A stretch of 54,135 nucleotides of DNA from Ignavibacteriales bacterium (GCA_016182545.1 JACPGG010000074.1:1-54135); one strand, 5' to 3'; numbered from the stretch's first letter, positions 36,454-45,272 are shown. Notes: a model not told the origin generated them from the letters alone. Program-made: numbers and translations.

Positions 36454-37836
36454 ATGAAACAATTCGAACGTAAAATAATCCTTTTCGATTTCTTCGCCAT
36501 CAATCTCGCGTGGTACTGTTACTATTTGATTCGGGTTGAAGGTGGAATCGTAGGATATCAAATCAGGCCGGATTTAATTCTGCCGATGGCGATCATGTAC
36601 ATCTTTTGGATGGCTCTCTTCATGTTCTTCGGTCTGTACCGCGCGTGGTATGCCAAATCACGGACAGACGAATTTGCCGCTATATTCAGGGCGATTTCAA
36701 TCGGATGCTTGGTGTTGTTCTTTGTAATATTTTTTGACGATGAAAGGAATGCTACGTACTCTGCAAACCGTTCTGTCATCTTAATGTATTGGATCTTGAT
36801 GGTCGTATTTGTGGGCGGGGGCAGGATTGTTGTAAGAAGTTTCCGTAAACGGTTATTAATGCAGGGGATCGGACTTCGGGAAACGGTGATCGTTGGAACG
36901 AGTCAAAAGGCAATTGAACTCTATGAAGCGGTAAAAAAATATCCTGCGCTTGGTTACAACATCATAGGTTTCATCTCGGTGCGTAAACCATCAAAAAATC
37001 TTCCGTTACAAGTGCTTGGTAACCTGCGTGAGATCCCCAAATTGATCAAACTACATAATGTTAAAAATATCCTTCTCGCGGTCGATTCGGAGCAAAAGGA
37101 AACTATTTTGAATGTTGTAACACTATCTACCGGCTATGATGTATCAATAAAAATTATTCCCGACATGTACGATATAATATCCGGGCAGGCACGGACGAAT
37201 CAGATCTACGGGTTTCCGCTTATCGAGATCATGCCGCACATCATGCAGCCATGGGAAGAAAGTGCAAAGAGATTGACCGATATTATTGTATCGATAATTA
37301 TCTTAACTCTATCGGCGCCTCTTTGGATTTTTATTGGTATCGCCATCAAATTGAATTCTTCGGGACCATTGGTCTACAGCCAGGAACGTGTCGGCAAAAA
37401 TGGGAAGATATTCAGAATGCATAAATTCCGTTCGATGTATCAGGATGCGGAAGCGAAAACTGGTCCTGTGTGGGCAACATCCAATGATCCGCGTGTGACA
37501 AGTGTGGGACGGATTCTTCGTAAGACAAGATTGGATGAGATACCTCAGTTTATGGATGTGCTGCGCGGCGACATGAGCCTGGTCGGTCCCCGTCCCGAGC
37601 GTCCTCATTTTGTTGAAGAACTTTCAAAAGAGATACCGCTCTACAAAAGGCGTCTTGTGGTAAAACCGGGAATTACCGGATGGGCTCAAGTGAAACAAGG
37701 ATATGACACCTCATTGGATGATGTGAAATCAAAAGTGCGATATGATCTGTTTTACATTGAAAATATGTCGTTCAGGATGGATATTAAAATACTCATCATA
37801 ACATTTTATACAATGATTGCCGGAAAAGGGAACTGA
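36454..37836 (+). CDS. Polyprenyl glycosylphosphotransferase (WbaP/WcaJ-like initiating enzyme)
   Basis: Transfers a sugar-1-phosphate to undecaprenyl phosphate, the first step of repeat-unit synthesis. The 460-residue protein has an N-terminal membrane bundle (residues about 8-125), a CoA_binding_3-like nucleotide fold (ETVIVGTSQKAIELYEA near 146), one hydrophobic re-entrant helix (near 275-295), and a complete catalytic domain: SQERVGKNGKIFRMHKFRSM, RKTRLDEIPQF with the catalytic Asp-Glu pair, GDMSLVGPRPERP, and KPGITGWAQV. This intact set contrasts with the degenerate domain of the gene at 38559. Base composition returns to that of the housekeeping flanks here. The TGA overlaps the next ATG by one base. 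Confidence 0.93.
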   Translation: MKQFERKIILFDFFAINLAWYCYYLIRVEGGIVGYQIRPDLILPMAIMYIFWMALFMFFGLYRAWYAKSRTDEFAAIFRAISIGCLVLFFVIFFDDERNATYSANRSVILMYWILMVVFVGGGRIVVRSFRKRLLMQGIGLRETVIVGTSQKAIELYEAVKKYPALGYNIIGFISVRKPSKNLPLQVLGNLREIPKLIKLHNVKNILLAVDSEQKETILNVVTLSTGYDVSIKIIPDMYDIISGQARTNQIYGFPLIEIMPHIMQPWEESAKRLTDIIVSIIILTLSAPLWIFIGIAIKLNSSGPLVYSQERVGKNGKIFRMHKFRSMYQDAEAKTGPVWATSNDPRVTSVGRILRKTRLDEIPQFMDVLRGDMSLVGPRPERPHFVEELSKEIPLYKRRLVVKPGITGWAQVKQGYDTSLDDVKSKVRYDLFYIENMSFRMDIKILIITFYTMIAGKGN

Positions 37837-38552
37837 TGCCGAAAGCACTTGTTATAATTCCGACCTACAACGAGGCACAAAATGCCGAAAAGATCATCAC
37901 GGAAGTACTTCAACAATCCGACATGGTAGAGATCTTGATCGTTGATGATAATTCTCCCGACGGAACCGCGGATATTGTCAAAAAAATGATGACGAATAAT
38001 CCGAAGGTTCACCTCATTCAGCGTGAAAGAAAAATGGGTTTGGGAACTGCCTATGTTGCCGGATTTAAGTTTGGGATACAACATCAATTTGATTTTATCT
38101 TCGAAATGGATGCCGACTTCTCGCATAATCCCAAGGAAATCCCGATCATGTTGAGCAAAATGGACGAGTGCGATGTGCTTATCGGATCGCGATACATCAA
38201 AGGGGTCAATGTCGTTAATTGGCCGATGAAGCGATTGATCTTGAGCTATTCTGCGAATATCTATACGCGGGTCATCACCGGCATGCCTGTTCATGATGCA
38301 ACGGCGGGATTCAAATGCTACAAGAGAAAGGTACTGGAAACAATCGACCTCGATTCGATCCGATCGAACGGGTATGCATTCCAAATTGAGACAAATTTCC
38401 TTGCGTGGAGAAAGGGATTTATCCTGAAAGAAATGCCGATTGTGTGTGTCGACCGACGGGTGGGTGTTTCTAAAATGAAGAAAAAAATTGTGTATGAGGC
38501 GGCGTTCATGGTGTGGAAGCTGAAAGCCCGCAGCATCTTCAATAAACTATAA
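37836..38552 (+). CDS. Polyprenol monophosphomannose synthase-like GT2 (DPM1 family)
   Basis: A 238-residue soluble GT2 enzyme that by family transfers mannose or another hexose from a nucleotide sugar to polyprenyl phosphate. Motifs: LVIIPTYNEAQNAEKII at the N terminus, ILIVDDNSPDGTADIV, FEMDADFSHNPKEIP as the DxD metal site, and LIGSRYIKG plus HDATAGFKCYKRKVLE, all typical of DPM1-like proteins. There is no C-terminal membrane domain, as in the soluble type. It overlaps the preceding phosphotransferase by one base and is followed six bases later by the fusion protein gene. Confidence 0.9.
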   Translation: MPKALVIIPTYNEAQNAEKIITEVLQQSDMVEILIVDDNSPDGTADIVKKMMTNNPKVHLIQRERKMGLGTAYVAGFKFGIQHQFDFIFEMDADFSHNPKEIPIMLSKMDECDVLIGSRYIKGVNVVNWPMKRLILSYSANIYTRVITGMPVHDATAGFKCYKRKVLETIDLDSIRSNGYAFQIETNFLAWRKGFILKEMPIVCVDRRVGVSKMKKKIVYEAAFMVWKLKARSIFNKL

Positions 38553-38558
38553 TCCCTC

Positions 38559-40553
38559 TTGATGGATATTTCCGTCATCATCGTAAACTACAATGTGCGT
38601 GAGTTCCTCAGCAATGCACTGACGTCGTTGTACACATCTCTCGAAGGATTCCAATCTGAGATCTTCGTCGTTGACAACGCTTCCGATGATGGAAGTGTTG
38701 AAATGGTCTCGAAGAATTTTCCGCACGTCCGTCTCATTGCCAACAAAACAAATGTTGGTTTTGCCAAAGCGAACAATCAGGCGCTGGTTCAATCAAAAGG
38801 AAAATACATCCTTCTTATCAATCCCGATACATTGGTTCAGGAAAATACGGTACGGGAGTTGATCAAGTTCTTCGAGACGCACGATAATGCGGGAATGACC
38901 GGGTGCAAGATCCTCAATCCCGACGGAACACTTCAACTTGCGTGCCGCCGGAGTTTTCCGACACCGTGGACGGCGTTTACCAAGACGTTCGGTTTGAGCG
39001 CACTGTTCCCCACGTCAAAATTATTCGCACGGTACAATCTGACCTACCTGGATCCCGACCAAGCGTACGAAGTCGATGCTATCAGCGGATCGTTTATGAT
39101 GGTGAAGCGGGAGGTTGTTGAAAAGATCGGCGGACTGGATGAGACATTTTTCATGTACGGTGAGGATCTTGACTGGTGCTATCGTGTTCAACATTCCGGA
39201 TGGAAGGTTTACTACGTTCCTACGACATCGATTATTCACTATAAAGGGGAGAGCACAAAGCGGAGTGATATCGACGAATTGAAAGTCTTCTACAACGCGA
39301 TGAGGCTCTTTGTTCGGAAACACCACACAGGTTCGCCGTTCTTTGAATGGTTCATTTATTCCGGCATTTATATGCGGAAGTTCATCGCTGACATTGCACG
39401 ATTTGCACGTCCTCTTTCTGTTGCAGCACTGGATATGCTCATTGTCGTTGCAACGTTGCTGGTAGGTGAATATGTACGGAAGAGTGATCTCTTCACGCTG
39501 CCTCAATATGCGTACCCATGGGTATTCATTTTCCCCGCTTTGATCGTAAGCACCGCTTTGCTGTTGAACGGGGTTTATGCCGAACACAAACTTTCTATAT
39601 CCCGTTCGTTCGCTTCGGTCTTTTCAGCATTTGTCGTTATCGCCGCAATCGTTGCTTTTGAAAAAGATTTTGCTTTCAGCAGAATGATCATGCTGATCTC
39701 GGCGGGATTGTCTTTGATTACGATTCCGGGCTGGCGATTAGCGCTGCGATTGATGGGATTCGGTGAAAATTCTTCGCGCGCAACATTGTTTGGACGTCGG
39801 ACACTGATTGTAGGGATAGAGCAACCGGGGCAGGATGTGTTGAAGAAATTGCGTGCTCGTGCCGGCGGCGGGTATTCGGTTGTTGGATTCATCGACATTA
39901 CGCGAAAGAGGATCGGCGAGAGAATAGCGAACACCGAAATTCTCGGAAGTATTGAAACGATGGGGAAAGTGATAGAAGAATATCGGATCAGTGATGTCAT
40001 CTTTTCGTCGAATGCAGTATCGTATTCAAGCATTCTCAACATCATTGCCAACAACAAGAATAGATTTGTCAATTTCAGGTTGGTACCGAACAATATTGAA
40101 GTGATCATCGGAAAGGCAAGCATCGATCAATTGGACGATATCCCGTTCATCGATATCGACTATAATATCGGAAAGATTGGAAATCGAGTAATAAAGCGGG
40201 TTTTCGATATTGCAGCAAGCCTGTGTTTTTTGATTTGCATCGCCCCTTTTGTATATTTTACCCGAATTTTATTCCGATTGCAGCCGAAGGGAATTGTCCG
40301 AACAACACTTCAAATGCCGTCGGTATTGATGGGTAGGGTATCGATCGTTGGATACTATACGAACGGTGCGATACCGCAAAAGAACATCTATCACGGAAAA
40401 CCGGGCATCACCGGATTGATCCATATTCAAGCAAATAAGAACTTGACACAGGATGAAATCGAGCAATTTGATCTCTACTATGCAAAGAACCAATCGTTCA
40501 TGCTCGATCTTGAAATTATCGTGAAATCACTGCAGCAGTGGATGCAACGATAA
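38559..40553 (+). CDS. Fusion of a GT2 glycosyltransferase with a degenerate polyprenyl glycosylphosphotransferase
   Basis: The 664-residue protein starts with a rhamnosyltransferase-like GT2 domain (1-270): SVIIVNYNVREFLSNAL, VDNASDDGSVE, INPDTLV as the metal site, and GEDLDWCYRVQHSGWKV. Residues about 285-395 form a four-helix membrane bundle, 405-520 a CoA_binding_3-like fold (LIVGIEQPGQDVLKKL), and about 550-575 the single helix KRVFDIAASLCFLICIAPF that precedes the catalytic domain in phosphoglycosyltransferases. The catalytic domain itself is shortened: no KFRSM, no Asp-Glu pair of the RLDEIPQ motif and VGYYTNG in place of VGPRP, while KPGITGLIHIQANKNL and a DLYYAKNQSFMLDLEI tail survive. 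Transfer by the C-terminal part is therefore unlikely. The GT2 part should be active. Confidence 0.82.
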   Translation: MMDISVIIVNYNVREFLSNALTSLYTSLEGFQSEIFVVDNASDDGSVEMVSKNFPHVRLIANKTNVGFAKANNQALVQSKGKYILLINPDTLVQENTVRELIKFFETHDNAGMTGCKILNPDGTLQLACRRSFPTPWTAFTKTFGLSALFPTSKLFARYNLTYLDPDQAYEVDAISGSFMMVKREVVEKIGGLDETFFMYGEDLDWCYRVQHSGWKVYYVPTTSIIHYKGESTKRSDIDELKVFYNAMRLFVRKHHTGSPFFEWFIYSGIYMRKFIADIARFARPLSVAALDMLIVVATLLVGEYVRKSDLFTLPQYAYPWVFIFPALIVSTALLLNGVYAEHKLSISRSFASVFSAFVVIAAIVAFEKDFAFSRMIMLISAGLSLITIPGWRLALRLMGFGENSSRATLFGRRTLIVGIEQPGQDVLKKLRARAGGGYSVVGFIDITRKRIGERIANTEILGSIETMGKVIEEYRISDVIFSSNAVSYSSILNIIANNKNRFVNFRLVPNNIEVIIGKASIDQLDDIPFIDIDYNIGKIGNRVIKRVFDIAASLCFLICIAPFVYFTRILFRLQPKGIVRTTLQMPSVLMGRVSIVGYYTNGAIPQKNIYHGKPGITGLIHIQANKNLTQDEIEQFDLYYAKNQSFMLDLEIIVKSLQQWMQR

Positions 40554-40565
40554 GAAGGAGTTTCT

Positions 40566-41516
40566 ATGGCAAAAGTCGTACTGGAGTTTGAAAGACCGAT
40601 CTATGAATTGGAACAAAAGATCGATGAAATAAAAAATCTTTCGGATAACGTCGATGTTACGGACGAAGTAAAGACCTTGGAAAAAAAAGTGAATCAGCTT
40701 CGTGAAAATATTTTTTCGAATCTGACCCGCTGGCAGCGCGTTCAATTGGCGCGTCATCCCGAACGGCCGTACACGCTCGACTACATTCAGCACATGACAA
40801 CCGATTTTGTGGAATTGCATGGAGATCGGTTCTATGGCGATGACAAAGCAATTGTCGGCGGATTTGCGAAACTTGACGGTCAGCCGGTGATGATCATCGG
40901 ACAACAAAAAGGGCGCGATACAAAATCAAATTTGTATCGTAATTTTGGAATGCCGAATCCTGAAGGATACCGCAAAGCGCTCCGTTTCATGAAACTTGCC
41001 GCCAAATTCAATAAACCGGTGATTACTCTTCTTGATACACCCGGCGCGTATCCCGGTATTGAGGCTGAAGAAAGGGGACAGGCAGAAGCGATCGCAAGAA
41101 ATCTTTTCGAAATGTCTCATCTTCCCGTTCCGATCATTGTCGTGATCATCGGGGAAGGTGCCTCGGGCGGCGCGTTAGGGATCGGTGTGGGGGATAGAAT
41201 GCTCATGCTTGAAAATACCTGGTATTCCGTTATCGCTCCTGAATCGTGCTCATCCATTTTATGGAAAAGTTGGGATTTCAAAGAACAAGCGGCGGAAGCA
41301 CTCCGGTTGACGGCAACAGATCTGTTGGAACAAAAGATCGTTGACAGGATTATTCCCGAACCGCTCGGTGGCGCGCATCGCAATCTTCAGCAAGCAGCTA
41401 TGATTTTGAAAGATACACTTCTCGATGAGTTGAAAGCTCTGTCGAAAATGAAACCGGACAAACTCATAGAAAAACGGATCGAAAAATTCTGCAAGATGGG
41501 TGCGTGGAATGAATGA
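40566..41516 (+). CDS. accA: Acetyl-CoA carboxylase carboxyltransferase subunit alpha
   Basis: Alpha subunit of the malonyl-CoA-forming carboxyltransferase; the beta subunit is encoded at 16722. The 316-residue protein has an N-terminal helical region ([18 protein letters not shown]), then the crotonase core with [50 protein letters not shown] and [16 protein letters not shown] strong AAGGAG ribosome site precedes the ATG. The stop codon overlaps the start of the thioesterase gene. Length and motifs are normal. Confidence 0.96.
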   Translation: MAKVVLEFERPIYELEQKIDEIKNLSDNVDVTDEVKTLEKKVNQLRENIFSNLTRWQRVQLARHPERPYTLDYIQHMTTDFVELHGDRFYGDDKAIVGGFAKLDGQPVMIIGQQKGRDTKSNLYRNFGMPNPEGYRKALRFMKLAAKFNKPVITLLDTPGAYPGIEAEERGQAEAIARNLFEMSHLPVPIIVVIIGEGASGGALGIGVGDRMLMLENTWYSVIAPESCSSILWKSWDFKEQAAEALRLTATDLLEQKIVDRIIPEPLGGAHRNLQQAAMILKDTLLDELKALSKMKPDKLIEKRIEKFCKMGAWNE

Positions 41517-41928
41517 GAAAGGGATTGCTCACACGACAGATATCCGCGTTCGGTATGCAGAAACCGATGGGATGCGGGTCGTCTATCACGGCAATTACCT
41601 TGTCTACTTTGAACAAGCCAGGACAGAGATGTTACGGTCGATAGGACTTCCGTATGCGAAGATCGAAGAGATGGGGATCTTTGTGATTGTTATTGAAGCG
41701 CATGCCAATTACCGCCGTTCAGCATTGTATGACGATCTCCTTCACGTAAAAGCAATGGTACGAGAGATGCCCACCAACAGGATCAAGATCGAGTACGAGA
41801 TCAGGCGGAACAACGAAAGTGAACTGATCGTGGACGGATATACACTCCACACATTTCTCAATTCACTATCGAATCGGCCTGCCAAGCCGCCGAAAGAATT
41901 TACAGAATTAATGCAGAAATATTTTTAA
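41509..41928 (+). CDS. Acyl-CoA thioesterase of the 4-hydroxybenzoyl-CoA thioesterase (YbgC) family
   Basis: A hotdog-fold thioesterase of 139 residues from the ATG at 41509; a GTG at 41500 would add three residues. The signature [26 protein letters not shown] carries the active-site region (here split: ETDGM, then [10 protein letters not shown]) in which the usual acidic and histidine residues of the family are largely kept. Later blocks ([21 protein letters not shown]) form the beta sheet. The ATG overlaps the last eight bases of accA, and the next gene starts four bases after the stop, so a fatty-acid-related operon is likely. The natural substrate is unknown. Confidence 0.85.
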   Translation: MNEKGIAHTTDIRVRYAETDGMRVVYHGNYLVYFEQARTEMLRSIGLPYAKIEEMGIFVIVIEAHANYRRSALYDDLLHVKAMVREMPTNRIKIEYEIRRNNESELIVDGYTLHTFLNSLSNRPAKPPKEFTELMQKYF

Positions 41929-41932
41929 CACT

Positions 41933-42094
41933 ATGCTGAAAAAAGAACTTATCGAAATACTCTGTTGCCCCCAATGCAAAGGGGATTTACGCTACGACAC
42001 AAAAAAAAATACCCTCACATGCACCGTGTGCTGGAAAGTGTATGAAGTGAAAGAGGACATACCGATACTACTCCCCGACCACAATGGAAAATAA
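41933..42094 (+). CDS. Trm112-family (UPF0434-like) small zinc-ribbon protein
   Basis: A short frame of 53 codons starting four bases after the thioesterase stop. The protein begins LKKELIEILCCPQCKGDLRY and continues with LTCTVCWKVYEVKEDIPILLP, so it has two CxxC pairs (CPQC and CTVC) and the ExIPxLL ending typical of bacterial Trm112-like/UPF0434 proteins. The eukaryotic Trm112 activates methyltransferases; the bacterial role is largely unknown. Its last eleven bases overlap the start of nadC in another frame. The tight spacing on both sides supports real expression. Confidence 0.88.
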   Translation: MLKKELIEILCCPQCKGDLRYDTKKNTLTCTVCWKVYEVKEDIPILLPDHNGK

Positions 42095-42944
42095 CTACCT
42101 CAATGACAGCCGAATCGGACGGTTGATCGAGCACGCGTTATTTGAAGACATAGGATTCGGCGACATTACCAGCGAATCCCTCATCTCAGAAGACCAATTA
42201 GGTAAAGCAGAATTCATTGCAAAAGAAAGCGGGATCATTTCCGGGATCGATGTCGTGAAGATCATTTTCAGCATCGTCGACGGTCAAATTACATTCGAAC
42301 CTGCAGTTCAGGACGGTTCGCTCGTCCAATCCGGCGTATCGATCGGATCATTGCATGGACCCGTGCGAACCATGCTGACGGGAGAGCGCGTTGCTCTCAA
42401 TTTTCTTCAGCGCATGTGCGGTATAGCGACGTTGACGCACAAGTATGTTCACGCCGTTGCAGGAACGAAGGCAAAGATCACCGATACACGCAAAACAGTT
42501 CCCGGTCTCCGCGTTCTCGATAAGAAGGCAGTGATGGACGGAGGAGGAGTGAATCATCGGTTCGCGCTCGATTCGATGGTGCTCATTAAAGACAATCATA
42601 TTGCTGCAGCCGGCGGAATAAGAAATGCGATTGCGCGCTGCAAGGACTATCTTCGAAATCAAAATATTGAAGTGAAGATCGAAATTGAAACAACCTCCGT
42701 CGCTCAAGTAACTGAAGTCGTTGCGACCGGGGGGATCGATCGTATTATGCTTGATAATTATTCTCTTGAAGATATGCGCGAAGCGGTCAAAATAATTGCG
42801 GGCAAATTTGAAATTGAAGCATCCGGCGGGGTGAATTTACAGACAGTGCGGCAGATCGCGGAGACCGGAGTCGATTTCATTTCTGTCGGTGCGTTGACCC
42901 ATTCTCCGAAGGCGTTGGATATTTCATTGGAATACATCTCATAA
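42084..42944 (+). CDS. nadC: Nicotinate-nucleotide pyrophosphorylase (carboxylating)
   Basis: Converts quinolinate and PRPP to nicotinate mononucleotide in NAD synthesis. The 286-residue protein has the family blocks EDIGFGDITSESLI near the N terminus, TGERVALNFLQRMCGIATLT, TRKTVPGLRVLDKKAV with substrate-binding Arg/Lys residues, GGVNHRFALDSMVLIKDNHI, and the C-terminal barrel with IMLDNYSLEDM and VDFISVGALTHS. It overlaps the Trm112-like gene by eleven bases and is followed by a flippase gene after two bases. nadA and nadB are not in the window. Confidence 0.95.
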   Translation: MENNYLNDSRIGRLIEHALFEDIGFGDITSESLISEDQLGKAEFIAKESGIISGIDVVKIIFSIVDGQITFEPAVQDGSLVQSGVSIGSLHGPVRTMLTGERVALNFLQRMCGIATLTHKYVHAVAGTKAKITDTRKTVPGLRVLDKKAVMDGGGVNHRFALDSMVLIKDNHIAAAGGIRNAIARCKDYLRNQNIEVKIEIETTSVAQVTEVVATGGIDRIMLDNYSLEDMREAVKIIAGKFEIEASGGVNLQTVRQIAETGVDFISVGALTHSPKALDISLEYIS

Positions 42945-42946
42945 CC

Positions 42947-44395
42947 ATGTTCGAGCAAATCAAACGGCTTGGGACCGATACAGCGATCTACGGAATCAGT
43001 ACCGTCCTGGCTAGGTTATTGAACTTTGCTCTCATCCCGCTCTACACGAACATCTTAACGACCGCCGAATACGGAATTGTCGCAAATATCTATTCGTATA
43101 TCGCATTCATCACCATATTCTATAGTTACGGGATGGAATCATCCTATTTCCGGTTTGCATCATCAAAAGAAGTCGGAGACGAGAAGGATAATTTCAGCAC
43201 GCCATTCATAGCGATAACATCTGCTTCAATCATTCTCTCCGTACTGATGATCGCATGTGCAGATCCGCTGACATCGGTATTTCAAATCGACATATCACTC
43301 TATACGCTTTTGTATTATACATCGGGAATCTTGTTCTTTGATGCGCTTGCTTTGGTGCCATACGCCGCGTTACGGTTGCAAAGAAAAGCGATGTTTTTTG
43401 CCTCCACAAAAGTGCTCAATATAGTCCTGACGATTATACTCAATATCGTCACCGTGTATTACTTGCGATGGGGAATAGAGGGAATCTTCTTCAGTAATTT
43501 GGCGGCGTCTGTCTTTTCATTTTTAATTTTAGCGCCGTCGATCATTCGTCAATTCAATTTCAAATTTCACTCTTCGCTGTACAAAGAGCTGCTCAAATTC
43601 GGTCTTCCTCTCGTGCCCGTGAGCATATCCGGAGTACTGCTTCAAATTGTCGATCGCCCAATTCTGAAGCTCCTTATGGGAGATTCTGCGGTCGGAATTT
43701 ATCAGGCGAATTACCGGCTCGGTATTTTTATGGCATTGATCACCGGAATGTTTGAGTATGCATGGCGTCCTTTCTTTTTGTCGCATACAAATGATCCGAA
43801 TGCAAAACAGCTCTTTTCACGCGTGATGACGTACTATCTTTTGATCTGCTCAGCGGTGTTCCTCGCGCTCTCATTCTTCCTTGAGAATATCATTCAATAC
43901 AAATTCTTCGGGAGGTATATACTTCCTCCACCGTACTGGGAAGGGCTGTCGATCGTGCCGTTGGTACTGTTGAGCTATATCATGAGTGGCATAGGGACCA
44001 ATTTGAACGCCGGAATACAAATAGAAAAAAAAACAGCCTATCTCTTGCCGACATCGCTCGCGGGATCAGCATCAAAGATTATCATGACATTCCTCTTAGT
44101 GCCTCAATTTGGCATCATGGGTGCCGCAATCGCAACGTTGATAGGGTATGCAATGCTCGAAATAACATTGTATCCCATCGTGCAGAAGTTTTATCATATC
44201 GAATACGAATTTGTCCGCATCGGTAAATTGATTCTTTCCGCAGCAGTTGCATTTAGCATCATTAAAATATTTGACGCGTCAGTCGCGCTTAAATTCATAA
44301 CGTTTGGCGGCTGGATGATCAGTTTGTTTGTCATTGGATTCTTCACCAAGGGTGAGATGAACAGGATGCGGCAAGCATTCGGAAAAATTTCTTGA
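42947..44395 (+). CDS. Polysaccharide biosynthesis protein, second Wzx/MATE-like flippase
   Basis: A 482-residue membrane protein with about twelve to fourteen helices. The N terminus KRLGTDTAIYGISTVLARLLNF and the following TAEYGIVANIYSYIAF are typical of the oligosaccharide flippase superfamily; LKLLMGDSAVGIYQANYRLGIFM is the equivalent of the central signature in the flippase at 28586. Here the gene has housekeeping-like composition and belongs to the accA-nadC operon, so it is probably a core envelope lipid-carrier flippase and not part of the acquired polysaccharide cassette. Its last bases overlap a promoter -35 element that drives the B12 region. Confidence 0.85.
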   Translation: MFEQIKRLGTDTAIYGISTVLARLLNFALIPLYTNILTTAEYGIVANIYSYIAFITIFYSYGMESSYFRFASSKEVGDEKDNFSTPFIAITSASIILSVLMIACADPLTSVFQIDISLYTLLYYTSGILFFDALALVPYAALRLQRKAMFFASTKVLNIVLTIILNIVTVYYLRWGIEGIFFSNLAASVFSFLILAPSIIRQFNFKFHSSLYKELLKFGLPLVPVSISGVLLQIVDRPILKLLMGDSAVGIYQANYRLGIFMALITGMFEYAWRPFFLSHTNDPNAKQLFSRVMTYYLLICSAVFLALSFFLENIIQYKFFGRYILPPPYWEGLSIVPLVLLSYIMSGIGTNLNAGIQIEKKTAYLLPTSLAGSASKIIMTFLLVPQFGIMGAAIATLIGYAMLEITLYPIVQKFYHIEYEFVRIGKLILSAAVAFSIIKIFDASVALKFITFGGWMISLFVIGFFTKGEMNRMRQAFGKIS

Positions 44396-44420
44396 CATCC
44401 CCTCATTCTTATCGTATCTT
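44392..44420 (+). promoter_or_regulatory. Sigma-70-like promoter of the cobalamin riboswitch 1 transcript
   Basis: TTGACA (44392-44397), a 17-base spacer, and TATCTT (44415-44420). The -35 element shares bases with the TGA of the flippase gene, and the riboswitch begins about 15 bases after the -10 element, the spacing expected for a transcript that starts just before the aptamer. Confidence 0.7.
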
Positions 44421-44434
44421 ACTCCCGGTTGTTC

Positions 44435-44610
44435 ATGTTCTTTTTGATAACAGTGTTGGTGTGGCGCGACGCGCGCCATGAAAATGGGAATCCCGTAACC
44501 TGCCCTCCGTGGCGGGAAATCGGGAGCTGACCCGCAACTGTGAGTTTGGTAATTAGTAATTCGTTGTTTGTTACTGGTATTTTTCCACCAATAACTAACG
44601 ACCAATAACC
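44435..44610 (+). ncRNA. Cobalamin riboswitch 1 (upstream of DUF6580 gene)
   Basis: The core contains AAAATGGGAAT and GAGCTGACCCGCAACTGTGA, the conserved segments of the class I cobalamin aptamer. A GC hairpin (GGCGCG/CGCGCC) precedes the first block. Between the two blocks lies an inserted hairpin (arms CCTGCC and GGCGGG, loop CTCCGT). The usual 3' box (AGCCAGGA-ACCTGCC) is not seen; instead an AT-rich long hairpin extends from about 44547 to 44610. The 176 bases recur almost unchanged at 45273. A perfect intrinsic terminator follows at 44646, so control by transcription termination is likely. Binding of cobalamin normally turns such genes off. Confidence 0.85.
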
Positions 44611-44645
44611 GTGAGGTGGTAGAAAATTTTGAAGAAAAATTTTTT

Positions 44646-44676
44646 ACGTCCCGTCCTGTCGGGACGTTTGTGTTTT
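44646..44676 (+). terminator. Riboswitch 1 expression-platform terminator
   Basis: Arms ACGTCCCG (44646-44653) and CGGGACGT (44660-44667), loop TCCTGT, then TTTGTGTTTT. It lies between aptamer 1 and the ribosome site of the DUF6580 gene, the standard place for a riboswitch-controlled terminator. Confidence 0.8.
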
Positions 44677-44703
44677 ATAGACATTCATTATTCAGGAGAT
44701 CGT

Positions 44704-45222
44704 ATGAATTCACGTATGCAACTTTTGGTGGGAACGGCACTTATTGCCCTTGCAGCTGTATCCCGCTTGATTCCTCATCCAATGAATTTCGCGCCGATCA
44801 CGGCGATTGCATTGTTCGGAGGGATGTATTTCGATAAACGTTTTGCCCCCGTGCTGCCGCTGCTTGCGCTGCTTATCAGTGATTATTTCATCGGATTTTA
44901 TGACGGGATTGGCTGGGTATACGGTAGTTTCATCATCAGTGTCGGAGCGGGAATGTGGCTCAAATCCCGGAAGAGTATCGCAACGATTGCAGCAACCACG
45001 ACTGCAAGTTCGGTGTTATTCCTCATCATATCTAATTTTGGTGTTTGGTTTTCCGAATTGCTCTATCCCCGGACATTGTCAGGATTGATCGAATGCTACG
45101 CACTGGCACTACCGTTCTTCCGCAATACTCTTGCGGGCGATCTGTTCTATGTGGGTGTGATGTTTGGCGCATATGAAATAGTGATGAAATACTTGCCGAA
45201 AGCTGAAGCAACAAACGTGTAA
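44704..45222 (+). CDS. DUF6580-family membrane protein, putative cobalamin/cobalt-related transport component
   Basis: A 172-residue protein with five to six membrane helices. The block AAVSRLIPHPMNFAPITAIALFGGMYF at the N terminus (described here as one region) and LLISDYFIGFYDGIGWVYGSF fit the DUF6580 family of putative transport proteins, which look like the substrate-binding S subunits of ECF transporters. The start is the ATG at 44704, with AGGAG six bases before it; a longer frame from 44629 overlaps the terminator hairpin and was rejected. Control by a cobalamin riboswitch points to uptake of cobalamin, a precursor or cobalt. No energising ECF subunits are nearby. The transport role is an inference. 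Confidence 0.82.
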   Translation: MNSRMQLLVGTALIALAAVSRLIPHPMNFAPITAIALFGGMYFDKRFAPVLPLLALLISDYFIGFYDGIGWVYGSFIISVGAGMWLKSRKSIATIAATTTASSVLFLIISNFGVWFSELLYPRTLSGLIECYALALPFFRNTLAGDLFYVGVMFGAYEIVMKYLPKAEATNV

Positions 45223-45233
45223 ATTTTTATCCT

Positions 45234-45266
45234 AGATTTTCCAAATCTTTTAGATTTGGAAAATCT
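45234..45266. terminator. Long perfect hairpin after the DUF6580 gene
   Basis: Two 15-base arms (AGATTTTCCAAATCT and its exact complement) are separated by TTT. The hairpin begins 11 bases after the stop codon and ends just before riboswitch 2. It has an internal T-run but only a weak T-tract behind it, so termination may be partial, in either direction. Confidence 0.6.
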
Positions 45267-45272
45267 TCAAAT

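Noticed and set aside
44629-44703. Longer start for the DUF6580 gene at 44629
   Set aside because: The extension runs through the terminator hairpin of riboswitch 1, and the ATG at 44704 has an AGGAG ribosome site.
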